Assembly (NCBI RefSeq): GCF_020554865.1
Contig: NZ_JAJCIC010000036.1
Span: 1-46,646, forward strand
Direction: 5' to 3'
DNA from: Lacrimispora sp. 210928-DFI.3.58
GTDB lineage: Bacteria > Bacillota > Clostridia > Lachnospirales > Lachnospiraceae
Length of the DNA stretch: 46,646 bases
A program made the translations under genes and the position numbers. The notes below the pieces were generated by a model. The model was not told the DNA's origin and made no database searches. It saw only the letters and a program-made list of their open reading frames with translations. Below, in pieces: positions 1 to 8,570 of the stretch (position 1 is its first letter; the number at the start of each line of letters is the position of its first letter).

Positions 1-14
1 TACTATGAAAGTCC

Positions 15-33
15 TGCCGCCGGATAGGCGGCA
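15..33. other. Short perfect hairpin ahead of the first gene
   Basis: A 7-bp perfect inverted repeat (TGCCGCC / GGCGGCA) with a 5-base loop lies about 110 bases upstream of the first start codon. No T-run follows, so it does not look like a terminator. It may be part of a leader or the end of an upstream gene cut by the window edge. Nothing else in bases 1-125 could be assigned. Confidence 0.3.
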
Positions 34-140
34 TGTATTCAGGTATGCCAAATGCACCTGTCAGGTTTTCATGGTGCGGTGGCGCGCCGACTGCCAGGCG
101 CATGAAGGTTTCGTAAAAAGGAAATAAGGGAGGGCATAAC

Positions 141-842
141 ATGGACGCATTTGAGAGGGCAGAAGAGATGGCGCAGCTGGTACCCGGCTTTCAGTATCTG
201 TACAGCGGGGGCGGCAGCAGAGAGGTTATTCCCCGTCTCCTAAAAATGGGATGGGGCTTATGTGCGGAAGGCGTAGAGGAGGTGGAGGCTGCCTGGCTGG
301 CAGGGATGTCTCCCATGGATATCTATTACGCAGGAAGGGAGAAGAGGCCTGGTCAGATTGAGTCCAGCTTCGGAAAATGCAGGTTCGTGTCAGGAAGCCT
401 GGAGGAAATGCAGGAGATCGACAGGATCAGCGCTCTGCGCCAGCTTCCGGGGCATCTGGAGGTCATAGGGATACGTGTGATACCGGATGAATATTATGAC
501 GGAAAACAGACGGGCTTTAAGGCCTCCGCACTGGGGGCACTGGCCAGGGAGTTCAGAAAGCTTCAGAACATTTCCGTCAGGGGCTGCTTCATAGAAGGCG
601 ACATTTCCAGCTTTCGGGGAAAAGAGCTGGGAAGACACTACCGCAGGTGCTATGAGACAGCCAAATGCGTTACCACGTCCCTTCCCTGCGGCATGTCCTT
701 TGTCAATGCAGGACATTGTACAGAGCCGTTGTGGCAGAGCAGGGAAGAACAGAAGGAGAGCTTCCAGGATGTGTGCAGGGCTGCAGAGATCATGCGCTAT
801 CAGAATGATACAGCCTTTTATGCAAGGCTGCTGGTAATGTGA
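141..842 (+). CDS. Divergent fold-III PLP-barrel protein (decarboxylase-like, probable pseudoenzyme)
   Basis: A 233-residue protein. Its order of motifs follows the N-terminal TIM barrel of diaminopimelate/ornithine-type decarboxylases: a start strand near residue 18, a G-x-G-L-C-A-E-G-V-E-E-V-E segment like the family's G-x-D-V-S-x-G-E-x-E, an A-G-x-x-P-x-D-I-Y-Y-A-G segment, and a GFKAS near residue 128 at the place of the usual K/R-F-G-I. The lysine that normally binds PLP (Y-A-x-K) is replaced (YLYSGG, about residues 19-24). The H-x-G-S loop and the GGG phosphate loop are also altered (FIEGD; NAGH). The protein stops where the second beta domain of real decarboxylases would begin. I infer a non-catalytic or repurposed barrel. 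The start is backed by AGGGAGGG about 8 bases upstream. It converges on the hydroxylase locus, so it is probably unrelated to it. Fold assignment is fairly sure; function is unknown. Confidence 0.6.
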   Translation: MDAFERAEEMAQLVPGFQYLYSGGGSREVIPRLLKMGWGLCAEGVEEVEAAWLAGMSPMDIYYAGREKRPGQIESSFGKCRFVSGSLEEMQEIDRISALRQLPGHLEVIGIRVIPDEYYDGKQTGFKASALGALAREFRKLQNISVRGCFIEGDISSFRGKELGRHYRRCYETAKCVTTSLPCGMSFVNAGHCTEPLWQSREEQKESFQDVCRAAEIMRYQNDTAFYARLLVM

Positions 843-920
843 ATTTGTGCACAGCTGGCAAAAAAGGATCTCACAGAAGCAGGTACAAAGAGACTCCGAG
901 AGTACATTGAGTCAGAAAAA

Positions 921-959
921 GAGGATTGCAGGTTTTGGGCTGCAATCCTCCTTTTCTTT
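921..959. terminator. Bidirectional intrinsic terminator
   Basis: A perfect 11-bp stem (921-931 with 940-950) and 8-base loop, followed by a T-rich run on the plus strand and preceded by an A-run that gives a T-run on the minus strand. It sits between two convergent genes and can end both. Confidence 0.85.
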
Positions 960-973
960 CCATCAGTAATACA

Positions 974-3541
974 TTACTTTTTCTTTCTATAATACGTATC
1001 CTGTAAAGGCAGGCTCTGGCGGAATTTGCCGTCCAGCCTGTAATATGCATGGGCGCAGGCAGGAGCAGTAGGGATCATGCACAGCTCGCCGCAGCCCTTG
1101 GCACCCAGGGAGTATAGAAGCTTATCCTCCTCCTTTGGCTCGCAGAGGATGACCTCCAGCTCCGGCGCCTCGTCAGCGCGCATAAAGCCGATGGTTCCGA
1201 AGCGGCTTTTTGGAATGCCATTTTCACACTTGAATTCCTCGGTAACTCCATAGCCGATGCCCATGATCATGCCGCCCTCGATCTGGCCCTCTACAGACTG
1301 GATATTTACCGGCGTTCCCACGTCAAAGGCAGAGACAGCCTTCGTGATCTTTCCTTCCTCATTGAGGATGATCACCTGTGTTCCGTAGGAGTAGGACACG
1401 TGGCTGACAGGATTTTCCTTGATGGCTCCTAAGGGGTCTGTCTTGACGGAGTATTCCCCATAGAATTCCTGGCCCTCTAAGTCCGCGATGGTTTTCCCGC
1501 AGTCCAGAGCACATTTGAGCTTTTCGCCGGCTCTTCTTGCAGCTTCACCGGTAACTACTGTCTGGCGGGAAGCTGTGGAGGTGCCGGAGTCCGGGGTGCG
1601 CACAGTGTCTGCGTGCTCGTGGATGAACAGCGCCGGGTTTAAGCCAGTCACATGGCAGATCTCTGTCAGTACCATTTGACCGATGCCCTGTCCCATACAG
1701 GAGGCGGAGGTGCGGATGTGGATCCTGCCCTGCTCCACAGAGAGGAGTACGCGGCCCACGTCCATCTTGCCCATGCCTGTGCCTGCATTCTTGAAGCCGC
1801 AGGCGATCCCGGCGTATGGATTGGCGTAGAAGACATCCTTTACGGCATCTAAGCAGGCCTCCATGTTGGTGTTGGGATCCGCTGTCTGGCCGTTTGGCAG
1901 GATGTCTCCCGGCTTGATGGCATTGCGGCGCCGGAACTCCCATGGGTCAAGTCCGGCCATCTCTGCTAACAGGTTGATGTTCATCTCTGTGGCAAAGCAG
2001 CTCTGCGTCACACCAAAGCCGCGGTAGGCTCCGGAGACAACGTTGTTTGTATAGACAGACATTCCGAAAATGTCGATGTTCTGATAATTGTAAGGCCCCG
2101 CTGCATGGGTGCAGGCCCGGTGGAGCACAGGACCCCCTAAGGAGGCATAGGCTCCGGTATCAGCGATGATAACGCCCTTCATGGCAGTGAGGTGGCCGTT
2201 TTCATCGCAGGCTGTGGTAAATTCCATTTCCATGGGATGGCGCTTTACATGGTAATTTAAGGAATCCTGGCGGCTGTATTTTACCTTGACAGGCTTCTTT
2301 GTGTACCAGGCCATGAGGGCAGCATACTGCTGCACAGACATATCCTCCTTGCCGCCAAAGCCGCCGCCGACCAAAGGAGCGTGGCAGTGTACCTTTTCCC
2401 GCGGCAGGCCCAGCATCTGGGCACATTCGCGCTGTACGTCGTAGACGGACTGGCTGGTGGTGTAGATGAGAAGGCCGTCATCGCCCTCAGGAAGAGCCAC
2501 GCAGCACTCCGGCTCCATGAAGCCGTGTTCCTGCCAGGAGGTCTTATATTTGCGGGTCACCACATATTTGGAGTTCTTGATGGCTTCATCTGCATTTCCG
2601 CGCACCAGGGTGGCGCGGCTCATGATGTTGCCGTCCTCGTGGATCAGAGGAGCATCACCTTTTAAGGCTTCATAAGGGCTGGTGATAGGGGTGAGCTCTG
2701 TGTAATCAACTTCAATGAGAGAGAGGATCTCCTCCAGAGATTCCTGACGGTTCGTGGCAACCACGGCCAGGGCGTTTCCTACATAGCGGGTGATATCTCC
2801 CTCGCCCATCAGCACATCCCAGTCCTGCTTAATGTGGCCGATCTTGTTGCAGGGCACATCCTTTTTGGTAAGGATCTCCACGCAGTCCGGGTGCTCTAAG
2901 GCCTTTGATACATCAATGCGATTGATGAGAGCCCTGGGGTATTTGGAGTAGAGGCATTTCGCGTAGAGCATGCCGGGCATATAGATATCGTCCGCGAAAA
3001 TGCCGGTGCCGTCCACCTTTTCATCTGCGTCGATCCTCTTAAAGCGCTGGTTCATCTGCAGGGTATCAGGGGCAGCGGGAATGGGCCGTTTTTCCCGGAA
3101 AAAGTCAGCCGCCATAAGGATGGCGTCCTCGATCTTCTTATAGCCTGTACAGCGGCAGAGATTGCCGCGGATCGCCTGCTTTACATCCTTCCTGGTGGGA
3201 GAAAGATTTACATCCAGCAGGCTTTTGGCGGAAATGATCATACCGGGAATGCAGAAGCCGCACTGAACGGCTCCTGCCTCTGCAAAGCAGTGCTTATAGA
3301 TGTTCATTTCTTCCTCCGGTATGCCCTCCACCGTAAGGATCTGCTTGCCTTCCAATGTGCTGATCTTCGGGACGCAGGCCTTGACCTTTTTTCCGTCAAT
3401 GAGTACGGTACATGTACCGCAGGCGCCTTCGCTGCAGCCGTCCTTTGTGGCGGTCAGGTGAAGATCGTCTCTTAAAAAGCGCAGAAGCTTTTTGTCATGG
3501 GCGGACTCATAGAGAGTTCCGTTGATATTCAGTGTATACAT
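974..3541 (-). CDS. Fused 2Fe-2S / molybdopterin hydroxylase, selenium-dependent xanthine dehydrogenase type
   Basis: An 855-residue molybdenum hydroxylase in which the ferredoxin-like 2Fe-2S subunit is fused to the large Mo subunit, without a FAD domain. Residues 1-150 carry both cluster motifs: Cys 36/41/44/56 and Cys 94/97/129/131. The Mo domain follows from about residue 165, with GGGFGGK (392-398), a GAYRGFG loop, an MGQGIGQ segment and a C-terminal GAKGCGE containing the catalytic glutamate. Length and domain order match the clostridial selenium-dependent xanthine dehydrogenase family, where selenium is a labile cofactor, not selenocysteine; no in-frame TGA is needed here. Electrons presumably pass to the separate FAD subunit encoded just upstream. 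A GTG 6 bases further upstream is possible, but the ATG at 3541 is preceded by AGGAG at 5-base spacing, so I chose it. It is the last gene of a four-gene operon. The exact substrate (xanthine, purine or another N-heterocycle) is not visible from sequence. Confidence 0.88.
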   Translation of the reverse strand: MYTLNINGTLYESAHDKKLLRFLRDDLHLTATKDGCSEGACGTCTVLIDGKKVKACVPKISTLEGKQILTVEGIPEEEMNIYKHCFAEAGAVQCGFCIPGMIISAKSLLDVNLSPTRKDVKQAIRGNLCRCTGYKKIEDAILMAADFFREKRPIPAAPDTLQMNQRFKRIDADEKVDGTGIFADDIYMPGMLYAKCLYSKYPRALINRIDVSKALEHPDCVEILTKKDVPCNKIGHIKQDWDVLMGEGDITRYVGNALAVVATNRQESLEEILSLIEVDYTELTPITSPYEALKGDAPLIHEDGNIMSRATLVRGNADEAIKNSKYVVTRKYKTSWQEHGFMEPECCVALPEGDDGLLIYTTSQSVYDVQRECAQMLGLPREKVHCHAPLVGGGFGGKEDMSVQQYAALMAWYTKKPVKVKYSRQDSLNYHVKRHPMEMEFTTACDENGHLTAMKGVIIADTGAYASLGGPVLHRACTHAAGPYNYQNIDIFGMSVYTNNVVSGAYRGFGVTQSCFATEMNINLLAEMAGLDPWEFRRRNAIKPGDILPNGQTADPNTNMEACLDAVKDVFYANPYAGIACGFKNAGTGMGKMDVGRVLLSVEQGRIHIRTSASCMGQGIGQMVLTEICHVTGLNPALFIHEHADTVRTPDSGTSTASRQTVVTGEAARRAGEKLKCALDCGKTIADLEGQEFYGEYSVKTDPLGAIKENPVSHVSYSYGTQVIILNEEGKITKAVSAFDVGTPVNIQSVEGQIEGGMIMGIGYGVTEEFKCENGIPKSRFGTIGFMRADEAPELEVILCEPKEEDKLLYSLGAKGCGELCMIPTAPACAHAYYRLDGKFRQSLPLQDTYYRKKK

Positions 3542-3551
3542 AAGCACTCCT

Positions 3552-4373
3552 TTATGATATTCCTTTTTCTTCTAAAAAGTCTTTTAAAAGATTCATGCAT
3601 ACTGCCTTTCTGTACTCAGCAGAAACACGTCCTCTGGTAAGCTCCATGCGGCTGGCATAGAGGGAGAGGATCTCATCCTTACATGCCTTTGCCTCTGCCA
3701 GGGTTTTTCCCTCAAACATCTTTTCCAGATCCCTCATGCGCAGGACAGTACCGGACACAGCGCCAAAGGCAGCAGCGATATGGCGGATCACATCCCCATC
3801 CATTACGATCAGTCCGGCAAAGGAGACGCGGGAGATGGCAAGGGCGTTGCGGCCTCCTACCTTTTTATAGTAGTAGTTCTCAAGGCCTGTGCGGGGCAGC
3901 AGAACCTCTGCAATGAGCTCATCGGAAGCCAGGTCCAGAGCTTTCCGGCCCTTATAGAACTGGCCGATATCTACAATACGCTCACCCCTCAAGGACACAA
4001 GGCGCACCTTTGCATCCGCCACAAAATGGATGAGAACGGAATCAGCCTTTGCAGAGCCATTTCCGATGTTGCCGCCAAAGGTGCCGGCATTGCGGATAGC
4101 AGGAGCAGCGATCCTTGATACGGCTTCTTTCATGAGAGGCGGGATCAGGCTGGATTCCAGAGCCTGGGTAAAAGTGACAGCAGCGCCGATGCGGACATAC
4201 TCATCATCCAGACGGATCTCCTTCAACTCCGGTATCTTGCTGAGGAACAGATAGGATACGCCCTGCCTGTTTTCTACCATCAGGTCAGTGCCCCCGGCAT
4301 AGGGGACGACGTCCTTTGCAGCGCGGATTTCCAATGCTTCCTGAAGTGAGGAAGGCTTATAACCATTTACCAT
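3552..4373 (-). CDS. xdhB: Molybdenum hydroxylase FAD-binding subunit
   Basis: A 273-residue medium subunit of the xanthine dehydrogenase family. It holds FAD and passes electrons from the 2Fe-2S clusters to NAD+ or another acceptor. The N-terminal PYAGGTDLM motif (about residues 25-33) and the A-I-R-N-A-G-T-F-G-G-N-I motif (about 90-101) are the FAD pyrophosphate- and isoalloxazine-binding signatures; the C-terminal CO dehydrogenase flavoprotein-type domain follows. Its start overlaps the end of the 2Fe-2S gene by 7 bases (ATGGTAA), which suggests translational coupling. The fused hydroxylase gene starts 10 bases after its stop. It is the only FAD subunit in the operon, so it may serve both large subunits; that sharing is inference. 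Confidence 0.88.
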   Translation of the reverse strand: MVNGYKPSSLQEALEIRAAKDVVPYAGGTDLMVENRQGVSYLFLSKIPELKEIRLDDEYVRIGAAVTFTQALESSLIPPLMKEAVSRIAAPAIRNAGTFGGNIGNGSAKADSVLIHFVADAKVRLVSLRGERIVDIGQFYKGRKALDLASDELIAEVLLPRTGLENYYYKKVGGRNALAISRVSFAGLIVMDGDVIRHIAAAFGAVSGTVLRMRDLEKMFEGKTLAEAKACKDEILSLYASRMELTRGRVSAEYRKAVCMNLLKDFLEEKGIS

Positions 4374-4840
4374 AATCCATTTCCCTCCTTTGCGGCGTTA
4401 TTGATCGCATTTACGATAGAATTGTAGCCTGTGCAGCGGCATAAGTTGCCGGAAAGACCTGTGCGGATCTCCTCCTCTGTGGGGTGAGGCGTCTTGCGGA
4501 GAAGTGCCTCTGCCGCCAGCACCATGCCTGGGATGCAGAAGCCGCACTGGACTGCGGAGACTTCTCCGAAAGCGTTGCTTAACACCTCAAAGCGCTCTGT
4601 CTGACGGAAGCCCTCCAGGGTGGTAATATCAGAGCCGTCCACAGCCCCCATTGCCACGCAGCAGGAGTTTACAAGGATCCCGTCCATAAGTACGGAGCAG
4701 GCTCCGCATTCTCCCTCCTTGCAGCCGCATTTCACGCTTGTCATGCGGTAGGTATCCCTCAGCACATCTAACAGGCGGTCGGCTGCGCTTCCTTCATATA
4801 TCACTTCTGTTCCATTTAAACAAAACTGTATTCCATCCAT
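4367..4840 (-). CDS. xdhC: Molybdenum hydroxylase 2Fe-2S subunit
   Basis: A 157-residue small subunit of the xanthine dehydrogenase family carrying two 2Fe-2S clusters. The plant-ferredoxin-like N-terminal cluster is seen as C-x-C-K-E-G-E-C-G-A-C-S (about residues 38-48), with its fourth cysteine near residue 60. The C-terminal helical cluster is seen as QCGFCIPG (about 98-105) and LCRCTGY (about 133-139). Its start shares one base with the stop of the Mo-subunit gene (TGATG), so translation is probably coupled. The gene sits between the Mo and FAD subunits, giving a complete three-subunit enzyme. Length is normal for the family. Confidence 0.92.
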   Translation of the reverse strand: MDGIQFCLNGTEVIYEGSAADRLLDVLRDTYRMTSVKCGCKEGECGACSVLMDGILVNSCCVAMGAVDGSDITTLEGFRQTERFEVLSNAFGEVSAVQCGFCIPGMVLAAEALLRKTPHPTEEEIRTGLSGNLCRCTGYNSIVNAINNAAKEGNGLW

Positions 4841-6966
4841 CAGATTCCCTCCTTCATAATAACCTTCATTGTATCCTCAGGGGTAAACGGGGCATGGTTC
4901 AGGGAAACCTTTCCGCCGAGAGCCTGCTCCATCGCCTCCACATAAGCGCTGGGAGCGCCTACCAGAGGAAGCTCACCTGCACCCTTTGCACCGTAAGGGC
5001 CGTCCGGGTATTCTTCTACGTGCAGCATGCATTTTAAATTGGGTACGTCAGCAGCAGTAGGGATCAGGTAGTCGGAGAAGGAATTGTTGCGGATGCGTCC
5101 CTTGCTGTCATAGTCCATATATTCCATGGAGGCATAGCCGATTCCCTGGAGGAAGCCGCCCTCCATCTGTCCCATCACAATGTTGTAGTCCATAGGAGTA
5201 CCTACATCAAAGGAGCCGTAAGCCCCCAGTATCTTTGTCAGGCCGGTATAAGTATCTATCTCTACCTCGATCGCATTGACGCCCCAGGCATAGGTGGGAT
5301 AAGCATCTCCCTGGAATTTGTCCAGATAGAAGGGAATTACGAAATCGGGCTCCTTGAAATGCTCCTCGGCAATCTGGTCCTCCCCGTCGATCCAGGATTC
5401 CCTGAGCTTGATGGCACAGCGGCGCAGCAGCTCGCCAACCACCATCAGGGAGCGGGAGGCAACGGTTGGGCCGGAGTCAGGAACACGGGCAGTGTCAGGA
5501 TGATTGTAGTAGACCTTTTCCAGAGGCAGGTTCAGCTCCTTTGCCACGATCTTGGGGAAGGTGGTGCGCAGGCCCTGGCCGATCTCGCCGTTGGAGGCAA
5601 GGATCTCTACGGTGCCGTCAGGATACTTGTGGAGGCGGCATACAGCCTTGATTATGTCCCGTTCACCGGAGCCGGTAAAGCCGGCGCCGTGGAAGTACAT
5701 GGACATGCCGATGCCCTTGCGGTAGCGTCCTGTCTGGGGAAGGGCGTATTCCTTGTGCTTGCGCCGGAAATCACAGACAGCATCGATCTCATTGATCATA
5801 TCAGGCACCGGAACCGGGAAATGGTAGATGCCGGAGGTGGAGGTGCCGTCTCCCTGCTTTACAAGGTGCTTCTCCTTAAACTCTAAGCTGTCCTCCCCTA
5901 AGTCCTTTGCAATGTGATCCATCATCATTTCCACGGCAAAGAAGGTCTGAGGCGCACCAAAGCCGCGGTATGCGCCGGTGGGAGTGGTATTGGTCTTTAA
6001 TGCCCGTCCTCTCACATGAAGGTTTTCCACATTGTAAATGCCGTTGGCACAGATAATGCCGCGCTGGAGCACAACAGCGGACAGAGTGGTGTAAGCACCG
6101 CTGTTGAATTTGACATCAATGTCCATGGCTGTCACTTTGCCGTCCTTTACTGCTACCTTGTAGGTGCAGAGAGAGGGATGGCGCTTGGAGGTGAACTCTA
6201 AGTCCTCCCGCCTGTCAAAGATGATGCGCACAGGCGCGTTGGCTTTTTTGGCAGCTACAGCCACCTGACAGCCCAGAATGGAAGGGAATGCTTCTTTTCC
6301 TCCAAAGCCGCCTCCTGTGACATCCTGAAGGATATGTACGTCTGCCGGTCCGCAGCCTAAGGCCCGCATGACGGCTCCATGTACGTAGTAGGCGCACTGC
6401 AGGGATCCATGGACGAACATTTTGCCGTCCTTTTCCGGCACTGCCATCATGCCCTGGGTCTCTAAGTAGGTCTGGTCCTGATAGCCTGTGGTGAATTCCT
6501 CGGTATAGATCTTGTCGGCCTCGGCAAATGCCTTTTCCATATCTCCCTTGCCGAACTCGTAGTCAAAGAATACGGTCTCTGACTTCCGGATATCCAGTAC
6601 AGGCGTGAGCTCTTCGTAGGTCACTTCGATGGAAGAGAGGATCTCATCCACCTTTTTTCCATCAGGACCAGCCACCATGGCAATGGGTTCGCCGATGTAT
6701 TCTACGGTCTCTCTGGCATATACCGGGGTGTCGTCCATGACGATATTGACATTGTTGTCTCCTGGAACATCGTTCCTGTCAATGTAGAAGTAGCCCTCCG
6801 GAAGAGGCGGAACCTTGACCGAGATGAGCTTTGCCCTGGCAACCTTTGAGCGCAGGAACTTTCCGGTCAGAACTCCCTCATTGTCATAGTCGCCTACATA
6901 CAGGGATGTGCCGGTTATCTTTGGTTCATGGTCTTTTTTTACAACGGATTGGCTGATTGGTCGCAT
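4840..6966 (-). CDS. xdhA: Xanthine dehydrogenase-type molybdopterin-binding subunit
   Basis: A 708-residue large subunit that would hydroxylate a purine or related aromatic N-heterocycle at the molybdenum centre. Visible signatures are GGGFGGK at residues 218-224, a GAYRGFGAPQ loop near residue 340, GEIGQGLRT in the middle of the Mo-binding region, P-D-S-G-P-T-V-A-S-R-S, and GAKGAGE near the C terminus with the catalytic glutamate at about residue 665. No 2Fe-2S or FAD domain is fused; those are in the next two genes. It is the first gene of the operon, behind a sigma-A-like promoter with a dyad over the -35 box. AAGGAGGG stands about 11 bases before the ATG. Substrate preference cannot be read; the nearby purine permease favours xanthine or hypoxanthine. 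Confidence 0.9.
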   Translation of the reverse strand: MRPISQSVVKKDHEPKITGTSLYVGDYDNEGVLTGKFLRSKVARAKLISVKVPPLPEGYFYIDRNDVPGDNNVNIVMDDTPVYARETVEYIGEPIAMVAGPDGKKVDEILSSIEVTYEELTPVLDIRKSETVFFDYEFGKGDMEKAFAEADKIYTEEFTTGYQDQTYLETQGMMAVPEKDGKMFVHGSLQCAYYVHGAVMRALGCGPADVHILQDVTGGGFGGKEAFPSILGCQVAVAAKKANAPVRIIFDRREDLEFTSKRHPSLCTYKVAVKDGKVTAMDIDVKFNSGAYTTLSAVVLQRGIICANGIYNVENLHVRGRALKTNTTPTGAYRGFGAPQTFFAVEMMMDHIAKDLGEDSLEFKEKHLVKQGDGTSTSGIYHFPVPVPDMINEIDAVCDFRRKHKEYALPQTGRYRKGIGMSMYFHGAGFTGSGERDIIKAVCRLHKYPDGTVEILASNGEIGQGLRTTFPKIVAKELNLPLEKVYYNHPDTARVPDSGPTVASRSLMVVGELLRRCAIKLRESWIDGEDQIAEEHFKEPDFVIPFYLDKFQGDAYPTYAWGVNAIEVEIDTYTGLTKILGAYGSFDVGTPMDYNIVMGQMEGGFLQGIGYASMEYMDYDSKGRIRNNSFSDYLIPTAADVPNLKCMLHVEEYPDGPYGAKGAGELPLVGAPSAYVEAMEQALGGKVSLNHAPFTPEDTMKVIMKEGI

Positions 6967-7048
6967 AAAAAAGTATTCCCTCCTTGTCTGTGTTGCTGTT
7001 TTGCATAAAAGAAATTAAATTTTACCATAGCCTATTGTTTATAATGTT

Positions 7049-7077
7049 ATTATAAGAGGAGTTAAAATATGATTCAA
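7049..7077 (-). promoter_or_regulatory. Promoter of the xdh operon
   Basis: On the minus strand a TTGAAT -35 box (7072-7077) and a TATAAT -10 box (7049-7054) are 17 bases apart. The first gene starts about 83 bases downstream of the -10 box. The -35 box overlaps the 24-bp dyad at 7075-7098. Confidence 0.75.
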
Positions 7078-7098
7078 ATTCTTCTTCGGAAGAACTCG
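7075..7098. promoter_or_regulatory. 24-bp dyad operator overlapping the xdh -35 box
   Basis: The plus strand begins CAAATTCTTC (7075) and ends GAAGAACTCG (7098), an imperfect inverted repeat. A 24-bp element of the same shape lies at 9263-9286, in the same place relative to its promoter, and a half-conserved copy lies at 10305-10328. Its position over the -35 box suggests repression. Candidate binders are the ModE-like fusion protein or the Crp/Fnr protein of the same locus; the sequence does not decide. Confidence 0.6.
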
Positions 7099-7111
7099 GA
7101 TACTTCGCAAT

Positions 7112-7135
7112 AAAAAAGAATCCTGCTCCGCAGGA
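7112..7135 (-). terminator. Second intrinsic terminator after the permease gene
   Basis: A 6-bp stem (TCCTGC 7121-7126 with 7130-7135) with a 3-base loop, followed on the minus strand by a T-rich run (7112-7120). It lies just upstream of the xdh promoter and backs up the stronger terminator at 7151-7185. Confidence 0.6.
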
Positions 7136-7150
7136 GTTTCCTATGATACA

Positions 7151-7185
7151 AAAAACGCGGCTGCCGGATAGGGCGGGCCGCGTTT
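7151..7185 (-). terminator. Intrinsic terminator of the permease operon
   Basis: A 9-bp stem (7153-7161 with 7177-7185, AAACGCGGC type) followed on the minus strand by a T-run. It lies 20 bases after the permease stop and separates this unit from the xdh operon. Confidence 0.8.
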
Positions 7186-7204
7186 GCAAAAACAGCAGAT
7201 AGGT

Positions 7205-8542
7205 TTAATCCAGGGTCTTGATATCCATGTCCTTAGGAAGCACAAGGCTTAAGACGATGGAGATGACGAATACCACAGCCACCACGTTGGAGGCAAACAC
7301 AGACTGGATGAGAGGAGGGAAGTTATCCCAGATCCCTACTTCAGTGGAAGCAGTGAAGCCTATGCCAATGGACATGGAGAGGGAGGCGATCACGATGTTG
7401 CGCTGGGAGAAGCCGCAGTTTGCGATCATCTGGATGCCGGAGGTCAGGATGGAGCCGAACATCATAATGGTACATCCTCCCAGTACGGCTTCCGGAAGGG
7501 AGGCAAAAAAGTTGCCGATAGGGGGCAGCAGGCCTGCTAAGATCATGCACACAGCGCCGGTCATGATGGTGAAGCGGTTCACTACCTTTGTCATTGCCAC
7601 GAGTCCTACATTCTGTGAGAAGGAAGTGACGGGCGGGCATCCGAACAGGGAGGAGATGGCAGAGGCGTAGCCGTCACAGCCTAAGGAGCCGGAGATCTCT
7701 TTTCCCGTGATATCCCGGTTTAAGCCTCCTGACACAAGAGCAGAGGTGTCCCCGATGGTCTCTGCTGCGGATACCAGGAAAATGATGCAGGCGGAAATGA
7801 TGGCCCCTGCATGGAATTCAGGCATAAAGGGAAGAAGCTTTGGGAAGGAGATAAAGCCGCCGGAGAAGATCAGGCTTAAATCCACCTTGCCCATAAAGAT
7901 GGCAACAACATATACTACCACCAATCCCGCCAGCACAGAGAGCTGCTTTAGATAGCCCTTTGCAAAAATATTCCACAGAAGGCAGGTGAAAAGGGTGATG
8001 GAACCCAGTGCGAGATTGGCGGGAGAGCCGAAATCCTCTGCATAGCCTCCGCCAAAGGAGCGGGCCCCCACGGTAAAAAGGGAAAAGCCAATGGCTGTCA
8101 CCACAGAGGCAGCCACAACAGGCGTTATGAGCTTTCTCCAGTATTTTGCCAGGAGTCCTAAGGTACCCTCAAACAGGCCGCCGATGAGCACGGCGCCGAT
8201 CACAGAGGGGTAGCCGTAATTTGCGGCAATGGTGCTTAAGACAGTCACGAAGGTAAAGCTGACACCCATGACAACAGGAAGCCTGGAGCCGATCCGCCAG
8301 ACAGGATACAGCTGGATCAGGGTGGCGATGCCTGCCACGAACATGGCATTCTGCAGGAGAATGGCTATCTGGGCCTGGGTCAGGGCAGGCTGGGCTGCTC
8401 CTGCAATGATGGTGATGGGAGCCAGGTTGGAGACAAACATGGCCAGGATGTGCTGGAGGCCAAAGGGAACTGCCTTCCCCACAGGAACCCTGCCGTCCAG
8501 CTGATAGATGTTTTTGATGCTGCAATTGGATTGATTGCTCAT
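7205..8542 (-). CDS. NCS2-family purine (xanthine/uric acid type) permease
   Basis: A 445-residue integral membrane protein with about 12-14 hydrophobic segments, a proton- or cation-coupled nucleobase importer. It shows two NCS2 signatures: A-A-E-T-I-G-D (about residue 260), where the E and D shape the substrate site, and G-C-P-P-V-T-S-F-S-Q-N-V-G (about 300-312), the family's Q-N-x-G motif. It belongs to the xanthine/uracil permease family; the hydroxylase genes beside it favour xanthine or urate over uracil. The start lies 28 bases after the stop of the cytidylyltransferase-like gene, with no promoter visible between, so the two are likely co-transcribed. AGGAGGG precedes the ATG. I saw no purine riboswitch. 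Confidence 0.9.
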   Translation of the reverse strand: MSNQSNCSIKNIYQLDGRVPVGKAVPFGLQHILAMFVSNLAPITIIAGAAQPALTQAQIAILLQNAMFVAGIATLIQLYPVWRIGSRLPVVMGVSFTFVTVLSTIAANYGYPSVIGAVLIGGLFEGTLGLLAKYWRKLITPVVAASVVTAIGFSLFTVGARSFGGGYAEDFGSPANLALGSITLFTCLLWNIFAKGYLKQLSVLAGLVVVYVVAIFMGKVDLSLIFSGGFISFPKLLPFMPEFHAGAIISACIIFLVSAAETIGDTSALVSGGLNRDITGKEISGSLGCDGYASAISSLFGCPPVTSFSQNVGLVAMTKVVNRFTIMTGAVCMILAGLLPPIGNFFASLPEAVLGGCTIMMFGSILTSGIQMIANCGFSQRNIVIASLSMSIGIGFTASTEVGIWDNFPPLIQSVFASNVVAVVFVISIVLSLVLPKDMDIKTLD

Positions 8543-8570
8543 TATGTAACCCTCCTTCTATATGTTGTTG

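Noticed and set aside
974..3541. Selenocysteine codon in the selenium-dependent XDH-like gene
   Set aside because: The frame is open with no in-frame TGA; this enzyme class uses labile selenium.
8543..8570. Purine riboswitch before the permease
   Set aside because: Only 28 bases separate it from the upstream gene; there is no room for an aptamer.
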